NCBI RefSeq assembly: GCF_024666595.1
Contig: NZ_CP088296.1
Span: 1,054,001-1,118,000, forward strand
Direction: 5' to 3'
Origin: Sphingomonas sp. J315
Lineage (GTDB): Bacteria > Pseudomonadota > Alphaproteobacteria > Sphingomonadales > Sphingomonadaceae
Length of the DNA: 64,000 bases
Positions 9,385 to 18,261 of the stretch are shown here, in pieces (the first letter of the stretch is position 1; the number at the start of each line of letters is the position of its first letter). The position numbers were made by a program, and so were the translations under genes. Under the pieces are notes generated by a model. The model saw only the letters and a program-made list of their open reading frames with translations, searched no databases and was not told the origin of the DNA.

Positions 9385-10160
9385 GTACGTCGGCTTCCGC
9401 GTGAGCGACGTAACCCATGCTGAAACGCTTTGATCGTGGCGAGCACCCCGTCCGCCAGTTGCTTGCGGCAAATCAGCAGGTCGGGGAGTTCACGCGCAGG
9501 ACGGTTGTAAACGATCGGGGTGCCGTCAATCCGCGAGACGTGGAGACCCGCCGCCAGCGCCACCGCCGCCGGGGCACAGTTATCCCATTGATATTGTCCG
9601 CCCGAATGGAGATAGATTTCCGCCTCACCCATCACGACTGCCATCGCCTTCGCTCCTGCCGAGCCCATCGGGATCAACGACGCTCCCAACATATCGGCGA
9701 CTGCACCGCATAGGCGGCTCGGCCGCGTGCGACTCACGAGCATCCGCGGAACTCCGCTCGCCGGACGCAAGGCCGGAGGCGCATCGGTCGCGAGCGTCAC
9801 GCCCCGACGGGGCAACGCGACCGCGCCGACCGCCGCCACGCCATCAATCGCCAGACCGATATGGACCGCCCAATCGTCCCGCCCTTCGGCAAACTCACGC
9901 GTCCCATCGAGCGGGTCGACGATCCAGACGCGCGGCGCACCAAGCCTCAATGGATCGTCCGCCGATTCTTCCGAAAGGATCGGATCATCGGGTCGCTTGG
10001 AAAGCAGCATGTCATGGATCAGACGGTTGGCGTCGCGATCCCCTCGTGCGCCATCGGCCCCATCGTCCTGAATTTTCAGCAGCAGCGCCGCCGCCGCGTC
10101 TGCGACAGAGCGGGCGAGTGATGCGTCATCCATAGACGTCGGCGTCTGGATATCGATCAC
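9381..10160 (-). CDS. cysQ: 3'(2'),5'-bisphosphate nucleotidase CysQ family
   Basis: An inositol-monophosphatase-fold protein of 259 residues. Metal-binding motifs are 'ILSEES' (Glu of the first motif), 'VWIVDPLDGTREFAEG' (DPLDGT) and the C-terminal 'QYQWDNCAPAAV' (WD). This subgroup hydrolyses 3'-phosphoadenosine 5'-phosphate, the by-product of PAPS use. Its position just after cysD-cysNC on the same strand supports that role rather than inositol phosphate cleavage. A small membrane protein gene (10164-10361) separates it from cysNC by 3 bp on one side and 200 bp on the other, so all four may be one operon. Confidence 0.85.
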   Translation of the reverse strand: MIDIQTPTSMDDASLARSVADAAAALLLKIQDDGADGARGDRDANRLIHDMLLSKRPDDPILSEESADDPLRLGAPRVWIVDPLDGTREFAEGRDDWAVHIGLAIDGVAAVGAVALPRRGVTLATDAPPALRPASGVPRMLVSRTRPSRLCGAVADMLGASLIPMGSAGAKAMAVVMGEAEIYLHSGGQYQWDNCAPAAVALAAGLHVSRIDGTPIVYNRPARELPDLLICRKQLADGVLATIKAFQHGLRRSRGSRRT

Positions 10161-10163
10161 GGA

Positions 10164-10361
10164 TCAGTATTTTCGGATTTCGCGCCGTTTCGCCTCCGAG
10201 TGGCCCGACATCCGGCGCTTTTTCCAGTAGCGCCGTCGGCGTGCCATGATCGCCCAACCCGCGACCAACGCGACCCCGATCGCGATCAGAGCATAAGCTA
10301 TAAATTCCCGGCCTTCCACTTCGACCAACACCGACACTCCATGAACTCGTACCGTGGCCAA
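10164..10361 (-). CDS. Small basic membrane protein in the cys cluster
   Basis: A 65-residue open frame lies between cysNC and cysQ on their strand. It has one transmembrane helix ('FIAYALIAIGVALVAGWAIM') followed by a strongly basic cytoplasmic tail ('RRRRYWKKRR', 'KRREIRKY'). The gene begins 1 bp after the cysNC stop, which fits an operon. An alternative GTG start lies at 10337. No family is recognised and the function is unknown; the clear helix/charge pattern is why it is kept. Confidence 0.5.
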   Translation of the reverse strand: MATVRVHGVSVLVEVEGREFIAYALIAIGVALVAGWAIMARRRRYWKKRRMSGHSEAKRREIRKY

Positions 10362-12275
10362 TCACAGCACTGGAGCCCAGATACCGACGACCTGTTCGAT
10401 GATCAATTCGGCGGCTGCCTCCGGTGTCACAATCTGTGTATCGATTCGAATCTCCGGATTGATCGGCGGCTCATACGGGCTTGAAATACCGGTGAAATTC
10501 GCAATTTCCCCGGCCCGCGCTTTTTTATAGAGTCCTTTCACGTCGCGGCGTTCGGCATCCTCCAGCGGCGTATCGACAAAGATTTCCAGAAACTCGCCCT
10601 CAGGCAGCATCCGCCGCACCAGCTCCCGCTCGGCGCGGAACGGCGAGATGAAGGCGGTGAGGACGATCAGCCCCGCGTCGCACATCAGCTTCGCGACCTC
10701 GCCCACGCGGCGGATATTCTCGATCCGGTCGGCATCGCTGAAGCCCAGATCCTTGTTGAGCCCGTGGCGGACATTGTCGCCGTCGAGCAGGAAGCTGTGC
10801 TTGCCCATCGCGTGCAGCTTCTTTTCGACCAGATTGGCGATGGTCGATTTGCCCGATCCCGACAGGCCGGTGAACCACAACAGGCGCGGGTGCTGCCCCT
10901 TTTGCGCGGCATGCGCTTCGCGGGTGATCTCCAGCGCCTGCCAATGGACATTCTGCGCCCGGCGCAGCGAGAAGTTGAGCATCCCCGCCGCCACGGTCGC
11001 ATTGGTCAGCTTGTCGATCAGGATGAAGCCGCCAAGGTCGTGGCTTTCGGCATAGGGTTCGAACACGATCCCGCGGTCGGTATAGACCTCCGCGACGCCG
11101 ATATCGTTGAGGCTCAGCGTCTTCGCGCTCAACTCGGCCATGGTGTTGACGCAGATCACGTGGCGCGGCGGCTGGACCGTTGCGCTGACCGTCTGGGTGC
11201 CGAGCTTGAGCCAATAGGCGCGGCCGGGGAGCAGTTCTTCCTGATCCAGCCACACGATCGTCGCCTGGAACTGGTCGGCAACCTCGGGCGGGGCATCGGC
11301 CGCGACGATCACGTCGCCGCGCGAGCAATCGACCTCGTCCGCCAGTGTCAGCGTCACGGACTGGTCGCGCCCCGCCTCCGTCAGGTCACCGTCATAGGTG
11401 ACGATCCGCGCCACGGTGCTGGTGCGGCCCGAGGGGAGAATTCGCACCGCGTCGCCCGGCTTGATCGATCCGCTGGCAATCGTGCCGGCGAACCCGCGGA
11501 AATCGAGATTGGGGCGGTTGACCCACTGCACCGGCATGCGGAACAGGCGCGCCTCGCCCTCCCCGCCGACCGGCACGGTTTCGAGATGCTCGATCAGCGC
11601 GGGGCCGCCGTACCAGGGCGTATTGCCGCTGGGGCCGGTGATGTTGTCGCCCTTAAACCCCGAAATCGGGATCGCGGTGAAGTCGGTAATCCCGATGCTG
11701 TCGGCAAAGACGCGATAGTCGGCGACGATGCCGTCGAAAATCGCCTGATCGTATCCGACCAGATCCATCTTGTTCACCGCCAGCACGATGTGACGGATGC
11801 CGATCAGATGCGCGAGGAAGCTGTGCCGCCGCGTCTGCGTGAGCACGCCCTTGCGCGCGTCGATCAGGATGACGGCTAGGTCGGCGGTCGACGCGCCGGT
11901 GACCATGTTGCGCGTGTACTGCTCATGCCCCGGCGTATCGGCGACGATGAACTTGCGCTTCTCGGTTGCGAAGAAGCGATAGGCGACGTCGATCGTGATC
12001 CCCTGCTCGCGCTCGGCGGCGAGGCCATCGACGAGGAGGGCGAAGTCGATCTCCTGCCCTTGCGTTCCCACCCGCTTGCTGTCGGCCTCAAGCGCGGCGA
12101 GCTGATCCTCGAAGATCATCTTCGAATCATAGAGCAGCCGCCCGATCAGCGTCGATTTGCCGTCGTCCACCGAGCCACAGGTGATGAAGCGCAACAGCGA
12201 TTTCGACTGGTGCTGTTCGAGATAGGCGGAAATGTCGGACGCGATCAGCGCGTCGGGGCGGTAGCTGGAGGACAT
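10362..12275 (-). CDS. cysN: Sulfate adenylyltransferase large subunit fused to APS kinase
   Basis: A bifunctional CysN-CysC (NodQ-like) protein of 637 residues. The N-terminal GTPase of ATP sulfurylase has 'GSVDDGKST' near 34-42, '[17 protein letters not shown]' and 'NKMDLVG', followed by EF-Tu-type beta-barrel domains. The C-terminal APS kinase starts with the P-loop 'GLSGSGKST' at about 470 and has '[16 protein letters not shown]' and '[10 protein letters not shown]'. Together with CysD it turns sulfate and ATP into APS and then PAPS. It overlaps cysD by 1 bp (12275). Intact, with no frame break, unlike many genes in this window. Confidence 0.95.
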   Translation of the reverse strand: MSSSYRPDALIASDISAYLEQHQSKSLLRFITCGSVDDGKSTLIGRLLYDSKMIFEDQLAALEADSKRVGTQGQEIDFALLVDGLAAEREQGITIDVAYRFFATEKRKFIVADTPGHEQYTRNMVTGASTADLAVILIDARKGVLTQTRRHSFLAHLIGIRHIVLAVNKMDLVGYDQAIFDGIVADYRVFADSIGITDFTAIPISGFKGDNITGPSGNTPWYGGPALIEHLETVPVGGEGEARLFRMPVQWVNRPNLDFRGFAGTIASGSIKPGDAVRILPSGRTSTVARIVTYDGDLTEAGRDQSVTLTLADEVDCSRGDVIVAADAPPEVADQFQATIVWLDQEELLPGRAYWLKLGTQTVSATVQPPRHVICVNTMAELSAKTLSLNDIGVAEVYTDRGIVFEPYAESHDLGGFILIDKLTNATVAAGMLNFSLRRAQNVHWQALEITREAHAAQKGQHPRLLWFTGLSGSGKSTIANLVEKKLHAMGKHSFLLDGDNVRHGLNKDLGFSDADRIENIRRVGEVAKLMCDAGLIVLTAFISPFRAERELVRRMLPEGEFLEIFVDTPLEDAERRDVKGLYKKARAGEIANFTGISSPYEPPINPEIRIDTQIVTPEAAAELIIEQVVGIWAPVL

Positions 12276-13171
12276 CAGAAATAGCCCTCCTGCTTCTTCT
12301 TCTCCATCGACGCCGCCTGATCGTGATCGATCGCCCGCCCCTGTCGCTCGCTGGTTGTCGTCAGCAGCATCTCTTGGATCACATCGTCGAGCGTCGCGGC
12401 CTCGCTCTCGACCGCGCCGGTCAGCGGATAGCAGCCGAGCGTGCGGAAGCGGATCGAGCGCATCACCGGTTTCTCACCATCGAGCGGGAAACGGTTGTCA
12501 TCGACCATCAGCGTGAGCCCCCCGCGAACTACGGTCGGGCGCAGCGCGGCGAAATAGAGCGGGACGATCTCGATCCCCTCGGCGCGGATATATTGCCAGA
12601 TATCCAGCTCGGTCCAGTTGGACAGCGGGAAGACGCGGATGCTTTCGCCCTTGGCCTTCTTCGCATTGTACAGCCGCCAGAGTTCGGGCCGCTGCGCCTT
12701 GGGGTCCCAGCGGTGGCTGGCCGAGCGGAAGCTGAACACGCGCTCCTTGGCGCGGCTCTTTTCCTCGTCGCGCCGCGCGCCGCCGAACGCCGCGTCGAAG
12801 CCATATTTGTCGAGCGCCTGCTTCAGCCCCTCGGTCTTCCACATGTCGGTGTGGAGGCCGCCATGGTCGAACGGGTTGATCCCGCGCGCCACCGCCTCGG
12901 GATTGTGATGGACCAGCAGCTCCATTCCGGCATCGCGCGCCGCCTTGTCGCGCAGATCGTACATCGCGCGGAATTTCCAGGTCGTGTCGACATGGAGCAG
13001 CGGGAACGGCGGCGGCGCGGGGAAGAACGCCTTCTTGGCCAGGTGCAGCATTACCGCGCTGTCCTTGCCCACCGAATAGAGCATCACCGGCCGTTCGGCT
13101 TCGGCCACCACTTCGCGCAGGATGTAAATGCTCTCGGCCTCAAGCCGGGCGAGATGTGTGAGGGATTCCAT
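12275..13171 (-). CDS. cysD: Sulfate adenylyltransferase small subunit
   Basis: CysD is the catalytic PP-loop subunit of ATP sulfurylase. The protein starts '[24 protein letters not shown]' at 13171 and has '[16 protein letters not shown]' (PP-loop), '[12 protein letters not shown]', '[17 protein letters not shown]', '[16 protein letters not shown]' and the C-terminal '[23 protein letters not shown]' tail. An upstream ATG at 13192 is in frame but lies before the family start. The gene is first in the cysD-cysNC-small protein-cysQ run. Its upstream side abuts the IS701-type remnant, so its native promoter region is short (about 76 bp to the end of the remnant frame). Confidence 0.94.
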   Translation of the reverse strand: MESLTHLARLEAESIYILREVVAEAERPVMLYSVGKDSAVMLHLAKKAFFPAPPPFPLLHVDTTWKFRAMYDLRDKAARDAGMELLVHHNPEAVARGINPFDHGGLHTDMWKTEGLKQALDKYGFDAAFGGARRDEEKSRAKERVFSFRSASHRWDPKAQRPELWRLYNAKKAKGESIRVFPLSNWTELDIWQYIRAEGIEIVPLYFAALRPTVVRGGLTLMVDDNRFPLDGEKPVMRSIRFRTLGCYPLTGAVESEAATLDDVIQEMLLTTTSERQGRAIDHDQAASMEKKKQEGYF

Positions 13172-13247
13172 AGGCGGCCATCTATGGACCATGCCCGCGC
13201 TCCGCGATCTAGTATTTGTTTACGCTCCCGTATGCGCGACATCTTGA

Positions 13248-13811
13248 TCAGCCGCCACCGAGCGCGCCCAGCGCGCCATCGCCGGTCGCCAGGTTCTTAG
13301 TGCGGCATTCCTGCAAAGGGGCAGGCACGCCCGCCTTGTCCATCCGCGCGGTATCGCTCGCCCAGCTTTCCGGCAGGAACAACCGCAAGCTCAGCATGAG
13401 CGGAACTTCGCCCGAAGCCAGCGTCACCGGCACCAACGTCTGACAGTTGGCATTCTTGCCGAACGCCGTAGCATCTTGCGGCGCGACGCCAACCGAGGCC
13501 TTCCCCTTCTTAGGCAAGGCAGTGTCGTCGATGATCAGCCAAGCTTCATCGCCACCAACCAATTTTCAGCTTGATCCCACAAGGTCGCGTCCAGCGGCGC
13601 GCTGTCCCACAAACCGGCCCCGATGAAATGATGTAGCCGGCATAGGAACTGGCGTCTGACCGGGCCGCTATGGGCTGGATGCTTTTGCGATCACCTGGCC
13701 CAATCAAGCCGGCAATATAGGCCGGACACATCCGTCGCCGCGTCTTGTGCTCAGACCTTCCAGATACGGGGCAAGCCACCGCTCCAGATCCGCCTTCCAG
13801 TCCTCGTCCAT
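13248..13811 (-). pseudogene. IS701-type transposase remnant
   Basis: The N-terminal part of a DDE transposase of the IS701 type. The start at 13811 reads 'MDEDWKADLERWLAPYLE'. After a one-base shift near 13750 come 'KTRRRMCPAYIAGLIGPGDRKS' and 'PIAARSD', and after another near 13560, 'DEAWLIIDDTALPKKGKASVGVA' (first catalytic Asp in 'IDDT'), 'FGKNANCQTLVPVTLASGEVP' and 'LFLPESWASD'. Family members run over 400 residues; this one ends after about 190 in unrelated sequence, so the catalytic core is lost. It is a dead fragment. It sits just upstream of cysD, and the IS481-type element lies on its other side. Confidence 0.8.
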
Positions 13812-13897
13812 CGCAAGCCTCCGTCAAGCTGGCTCCCCATGAATCACGCCAGCCGCACCATGGGAATTCCAAAAATCAGGTTTCTGCCAAAGTATTG

Positions 13898-14863
13898 CTA
13901 GGTGTTTAGTCCCGGCATTTGATGGTGCGGGTTTGATGTGAAGCGCTGGGGCTCTGATGTCCAGCATTTGCAGATGTATTCGTAGGGTGTGAGGCCGCGT
14001 AGCGTTTTGAGCCGACGCGCGTAATTGTAGGCGTTGATGAAGTCGTGGAGGTGGGCGGTCAGCTGGACGTGGCTGTCGTAATGGTAGCGCTTGACCGTCG
14101 CTTCCTTGATCGTCCGGTTCATCCGTTCGACCTGTCCATTGGTCCAGGGGTGCTTGATCTTGGTGAGGCGGTGCTCGATCCCGTTCTCGCGGCAGCGCAT
14201 GTCGAACATGTGGGTGATGTATTGGGCCGTTGGCCCCTCCGCGTAACGCGGCGGGAACGTGAACTGGATGCCGTTGTCGGTCAGCACGGTGTGTATCTTG
14301 TAGGGTACGGCTTCGATCAGGGCGACGAGGAAGGCCGAGGCTGATGTCCTGCCGGTCTTGGTGACGAGCTGGACGAACGCGAACTTCGAGGTGCGGTCGA
14401 TGGCGACGTAGAGGTAGAGCTTGCCTTCGGCGGTTCGCACCTCGGCGATGTCGATGTGGAAGTAGCCGATCGGGTAGGTCTTGAACTTGCGCTTGGGCTC
14501 CTTGTCGCCGGCCACCTCGGGCAATCGGCTGATTCCGTGTCGTTACAGGCAGCGGTGCAACGACGAGCGTGTCAGATGTGGGATTGTCGCCTGCAACGCA
14601 TAGAGGCAGTCGTCGAGCGGCAGCAGCGTGTGTTTGCGGAACGCGACGATGATCGCTTCCTCTTCGATGCTCAGCACGGTGGAATGAGGCGCCTTCGGCC
14701 CGGTTGGCAGATCCTTGACCGCCGTGCGTCGCTTCCACTTCGCCACGGTCTTCTGGTTGATGCCGTGACGCTTGGCGAGAGCCCTCAGGCTCTCTTGACT
14801 ATGTTGTATCGCTCGACGGACCGCCGCTGTCGTGCGGGCGCTCCCGTGTAGAATCTGTCCCAT
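13898..14863 (-). pseudogene. IS481-type transposase with internal stop
   Basis: From ATG 14863 the frame shows an N-terminal helix-turn-helix ('RALAKRHGINQKTVAKWKRR') and 'LDDCLYALQATIPHLTRSSLHRCL'. Then comes a TAA at 14543-14545, where related transposases carry a Gln codon. The same frame continues with 'RHGISRLPEVAGDKEPKRKFK' and the rve/DDE integrase core: 'IGYFHIDIAEV' (Asp), 'VLTDNGIQF' (Asp), 'HPWTNGQVERMNRTIKEATVKRYHY' (Glu). A single C-to-T change explains the stop. The natural stop TAG at 13898-13900 lies inside a CTAG that also occurs at the other end of the element. About 320 residues in all, normal for the family. Confidence 0.82.
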
Positions 14864-14966
14864 AGCGCATCCCTCCACTCGTACGCGGTCAAGACACTTC
14901 TCTCGTTCGAGAGCTTCCTCAACCTCGCCGCCACACGCCTATGATTGAAGTCTTTGTCAACAGGGC
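13902..14966 (-). mobile_element. IS481-family insertion sequence
   Basis: The transposase span is bounded on both sides by CTAG (13898-13901 and 14967-14970), the tetranucleotide target known for IS481-family elements. This puts the element at about 13902-14966. The ends share only a partial inverted match ('tgttta' against 'tgttga'), so the exact borders are uncertain. It lies against the upstream end of the IS701-type remnant, which makes a small insertion hot spot between the cys genes and the polysaccharide locus. Confidence 0.55.
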
Positions 14967-14970
14967 CTAG

Positions 14971-15151
14971 CAGACAATCGATCAGATGCGTGAGTTTGAC
15001 CATAAAAGCGCTGCTCGATGAATTCGAAGCAGCACGCTCACTCCAAGTAATCAAACTTCAAATCCGTCCTTCGCCTCACTCCGCGAGCTTCGATACTTTA
15101 TTCAGCGATGCGATCGCATCGGCGATAGCTCAAACCGCCTATTTCGATCCA
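14971..15151. other. Intergenic gap, no gene seen
   Basis: Between the insertion sequence and the last gene of the polysaccharide locus. The short open frames here have no family-like features. No clear terminator is visible for the large minus-strand locus that ends at 15152. Confidence 0.5.
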
Positions 15152-16430
15152 TTACTTTGACCCGTAGCCGGTAATGACAATATGGACTGTTTTCGCGACA
15201 ATCAGGGCGTCGAGCCAAGGTGAAAAGTGTTTAATATAGTAGAAGTCATATTCGAGCTTGCTCTTGACTTGGCCTAGATCCGCGACATGCCCCTGATTGA
15301 CTTGAGCCCAGCCGGTCACCCCCGGCGGCACGATATGGCGATAACGGTAGAAAGGCAGCTCTGTTTCATACCAGCGTGACAGCACCTCAGCCTCCGGACG
15401 CGGGCCGATCCAGCTCATCTCACCGCTAATAATGTTGAGGATCTGCGGCAGCTCGTCGATGCGGGACCGGCGAAGAAAGCGGCCGAGCCGGGTGATCCGC
15501 GCGTCATTTTCCTTGGTGATCGCGCCGTCTAGTGCCTCACCGCTAAGTTGCGCATGGGTCATGGTCCGAAATTTTGCGACCCGAAACGGCTGCCCGCGCG
15601 ATCCGATGCGCACCTGCCGGAACAAGGCCGGACCCGGTGAGTCGATCCGGATGGCGAGCGCGACCGCCAGAAGAAACGGAAGCAGCAGGATCCCGACCAG
15701 AACCGCAGCGATGAGGTCGATCACGCGGCGCAGACGGAGATAGGCGAGAAACGGAATCAGCGAACCAAAGCTGTTTTCCGACAAATGTTCGATCTCGACC
15801 CGCCCCGTCACCGATTCTTGGAGCTGCTTGACGTGGAACACGGGTACGCCGTCTAGAGCGCAATCGGCGAGAAACGATTCCCATTCGTCATCCAGATCAG
15901 CGCGGAAATCCGCGACGAGCAGATCGTAGCGCGAGGGCGCCTGGGGACGCTCAAGCCAGTCGATCCGGAAATGGTCGATATCGGCGAGCGCCGACACCTC
16001 ACCGGTCGGCACCACGCCGACGCGAAGCGGCGGGCCGCGCTCGATCATGATCTGCACCAAATACAGCCAGACCAGGGTCCCCATGCCGCTCGCGACGAAC
16101 AAGATGCGGCTGAAGTCGAGGCGCAGGAGCAGAAACATCGCGAACGTCATGCCGAAGCCGACCAATGTGATCGGCAATACGAAAAAGGCACCGCTGATCC
16201 GCGGATAGACGACGATATTGCGCAGCAGATAGAGCGTGAGCAGGCACGCGCATGCATTGCCCGCTGCGGTCAGCTGAACCAGTTCGGAGACGTCGCTATG
16301 GGGGAAGCGCCAGCAGCGCCATTGCCATCGGCAGCACCACCGCGATCAGCAACAGCCCGACGGACTGCGTGCGCAAGCGCGACCAGAACCGGACATCCGA
16401 ATGTTTGCTCGTCCGCCTCGGACTATGCAT
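15152..16430 (-). pseudogene. Initiating polyprenyl-phosphate sugar transferase, one frameshift
   Basis: A WbaP/WcaJ-type phosphoglycosyltransferase that starts repeat-unit assembly by loading a sugar-1-phosphate onto undecaprenyl phosphate. The C-terminal catalytic domain is clear: 'RRVIDLIAAVLVGILLLPFLL' (membrane hairpin), 'RQVRIGSRGQPFRVAKFRTM', 'RRSRIDELPQILNIISGEMSWIGPRPE' and 'PPGVTGWAQVNQGH'. The main frame opens at a TTG at 16177, but the same frame runs up to 'FPHSDVSELVQLTAAG', and the true start 'MHSPRRTSKHSD' (ATG 16430) lies in another frame. One extra C in a five-C run near 16300 accounts for this. The repaired protein has about 425 residues with four N-terminal membrane helices. 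It is the last gene of the locus. Confidence 0.87.
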
Positions 16431-16500
16431 GGTATACCGCCCCCAACCCGTGACGCCGCCTTACATCCCGGCCCACGATCAATAAATAGCCGATATGGAT

Positions 16501-17031
16501 TTAGTCTGAATTCAGAGACTTCTCAGACCGAGTCCCGCTATGGTCCAGCCCGCGGCGGGTGGCCGCGCGATGCAGCCATTCAAGATAGGCGACCGCCGCG
16601 CCGCTCCCCTCCTCGGGAGCCCAGGGTGCCAGATTCTTCGCCGCCAGCGGATCGAAAGGGCCCTGCTTCACCTCGAACAGGACTGATCCGGGCGCTTTCG
16701 CGATCACCGTATGCCACTGACCATGATCGAGTTCGACCCCGATGGAGAGGTCGGGTGCCGCCCCGAAATGCACGATCCGTTCGATCCCACCTTCCGCATC
16801 GAACGCGATGAGCGCAAACGCGCCGCGGACGCCGATCAGGCATTCGCGCTTGGGATCGCTCAGGTGTCGATGTGGCCGGATATAGCTGTCTGGCTCGATC
16901 CCGTTGAATAGCCGCTGGACGGGGTCTGCATACTCAGCATGGATATTGAAGTGCTGGCGCCGCCGTGCCGACCCGCGCGCGCGCGAAACCAGATCGGCGA
17001 CGAAGTTGGGCGAGAAATCGGCCAGCGCCAT
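16501..17031 (-). CDS. wbuC: WbuC family cupin protein
   Basis: A 176-residue cupin-fold metalloprotein. 'RQHFNIHAEYADPVQRLFNGIEPDSYIRPHRHLSDPKRE' contains the conserved N-terminal WbuC pattern and metal ligands (HRH, then Glu), and 'GQWHTVIA' supplies a further His. WbuC proteins accompany wbuB and fnlABC in L-FucNAc O-antigen clusters such as E. coli O26; their reaction is not known. The gene begins 1 bp after the wbuB stop, so the two are translationally coupled. Confidence 0.82.
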   Translation of the reverse strand: MALADFSPNFVADLVSRARGSARRRQHFNIHAEYADPVQRLFNGIEPDSYIRPHRHLSDPKRECLIGVRGAFALIAFDAEGGIERIVHFGAAPDLSIGVELDHGQWHTVIAKAPGSVLFEVKQGPFDPLAAKNLAPWAPEEGSGAAVAYLEWLHRAATRRGLDHSGTRSEKSLNSD

Positions 17032-17032
17032 G

Positions 17033-18256
17033 TCAGTTCCCCAGCTCCTCGATCCAGCCCTCGAGCTTGTTGACCAGTTGCGCCCGGTCGAACTCGCGCT
17101 GGCAATAGGCGCGCCCAGCCTGTCCTATTTCCGCGCGTCGTTCGACCGGCATCGCCATCAGGGTGCGCACATTCTCTGCCAGCGCGGCGGCATCGCCCGC
17201 CGGGCCCGCCACACCGCCGCCGGATTCGGCGATCACTCGCGCGCCCTCCCCGTTGAGCATCGCGACGACCGGCTTGCCCGATGCGAGGTAGCTTTGCACC
17301 TTGCCCGGAATTGTCAGGCTCCAGATCGGCTCGTCGCGCAACGACACGAGCAGCGCGTCGGCGGCGGCGAAGAAGGAAGGCATCCGCTCGATCGGATAGC
17401 GTCCGGCGAAGATCACTCGACCCTCCAGCCCCCGTCGTGCGACTTCCTCGCGCGCGTCGGCCCCGGCCCGCCCGTCCCCGACGATAATCCATCGAAGGTT
17501 CGGTTCGTCGCGAAGCAGGTCCGCAGCGGCGATGATGACCGGAATGTCCTGTGCTTGGCCCAAATTCCCGGCGAACATGACCTTGAACATCCCCTGCCAT
17601 GGGGCAAGCTCGCCTGCCGGTTCGGGTTCACCGCCGCTGGTCGAGAAGACGGGCTCGGGCCAGCCGGGAAAGTAAAGGATCTTCTCGTCGCCGCCTGCAT
17701 AGCGCGCGACATTGGCGTAAAAGGCGCGCGACTGGACCAGGATCCTGTCGCAGCGCTTGTAGATCATCCGCACCATTGCGCCGACCAGTGACAATAGGCA
17801 CCGCGACTTCACCACGCCGATCGCGGACAGCGTTTCCGGCCACAGGTCGAGCACCCACATCAGGACTGGTGCCCGCTTGCGCCAGCCGAGCCACAGCGCG
17901 GGAATTGCCGAGGTGATCGGCGATGTCTGGAACACGAAAATCGCGTCGAATTCCTGTCCTCGCAGGCGCGACCCGCCAAGCAGCAGGCCGCTGACCACGA
18001 AACTCAAATAGTTAAGAAGGAGCCGAAGACTGGAGCCACCGCGCGGGATGATCGGCACCCGGTAGACCGGCGCACCTTCGAACCGCGCAAACGCGGCCGG
18101 GTCCGCCGCATAGGCGGGGAAGATGCTGCCGTCGGGATAGTTGGGCTCTCCCGTCAGGACAGTCACCTCGTGCCCCCGGGCGATCAGCTCGGAAGAGAGG
18201 TCATTGACGCGGAAATTCTCAGGCCAGAAATATTGACTGAGGATCAGGATGCGCAT
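17033..18256 (-). CDS. wbuB: WbuB family glycosyltransferase (GT4)
   Basis: A 407-residue GT-B glycosyltransferase opening 'MRILILSQYFWPENFRVNDLSSELIARGHEVTVLTG', the usual WbuB start, with 'WVLDLWPETLSAIGVV' and the C-terminal donor-site part 'SLRDEPIWSLTIPGKVQSYLASGKPVVAML' of GT4 enzymes. In E. coli WbuB is assigned as the L-FucNAc transferase. The directly upstream fnlABC genes (5 bp from fnlC) strongly support transfer of L-FucNAc from UDP-L-FucNAc onto the lipid-linked repeat at the cytoplasmic face. That donor is inferred from context. Confidence 0.88.
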   Translation of the reverse strand: MRILILSQYFWPENFRVNDLSSELIARGHEVTVLTGEPNYPDGSIFPAYAADPAAFARFEGAPVYRVPIIPRGGSSLRLLLNYLSFVVSGLLLGGSRLRGQEFDAIFVFQTSPITSAIPALWLGWRKRAPVLMWVLDLWPETLSAIGVVKSRCLLSLVGAMVRMIYKRCDRILVQSRAFYANVARYAGGDEKILYFPGWPEPVFSTSGGEPEPAGELAPWQGMFKVMFAGNLGQAQDIPVIIAAADLLRDEPNLRWIIVGDGRAGADAREEVARRGLEGRVIFAGRYPIERMPSFFAAADALLVSLRDEPIWSLTIPGKVQSYLASGKPVVAMLNGEGARVIAESGGGVAGPAGDAAALAENVRTLMAMPVERRAEIGQAGRAYCQREFDRAQLVNKLEGWIEELGN

Positions 18257-18261
18257 CGGCG

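Noticed and set aside
14785..15054. 89-codon minus-strand frame at the edge of the IS481-type element
   Set aside because: It runs across the element border and has no recognisable domain.
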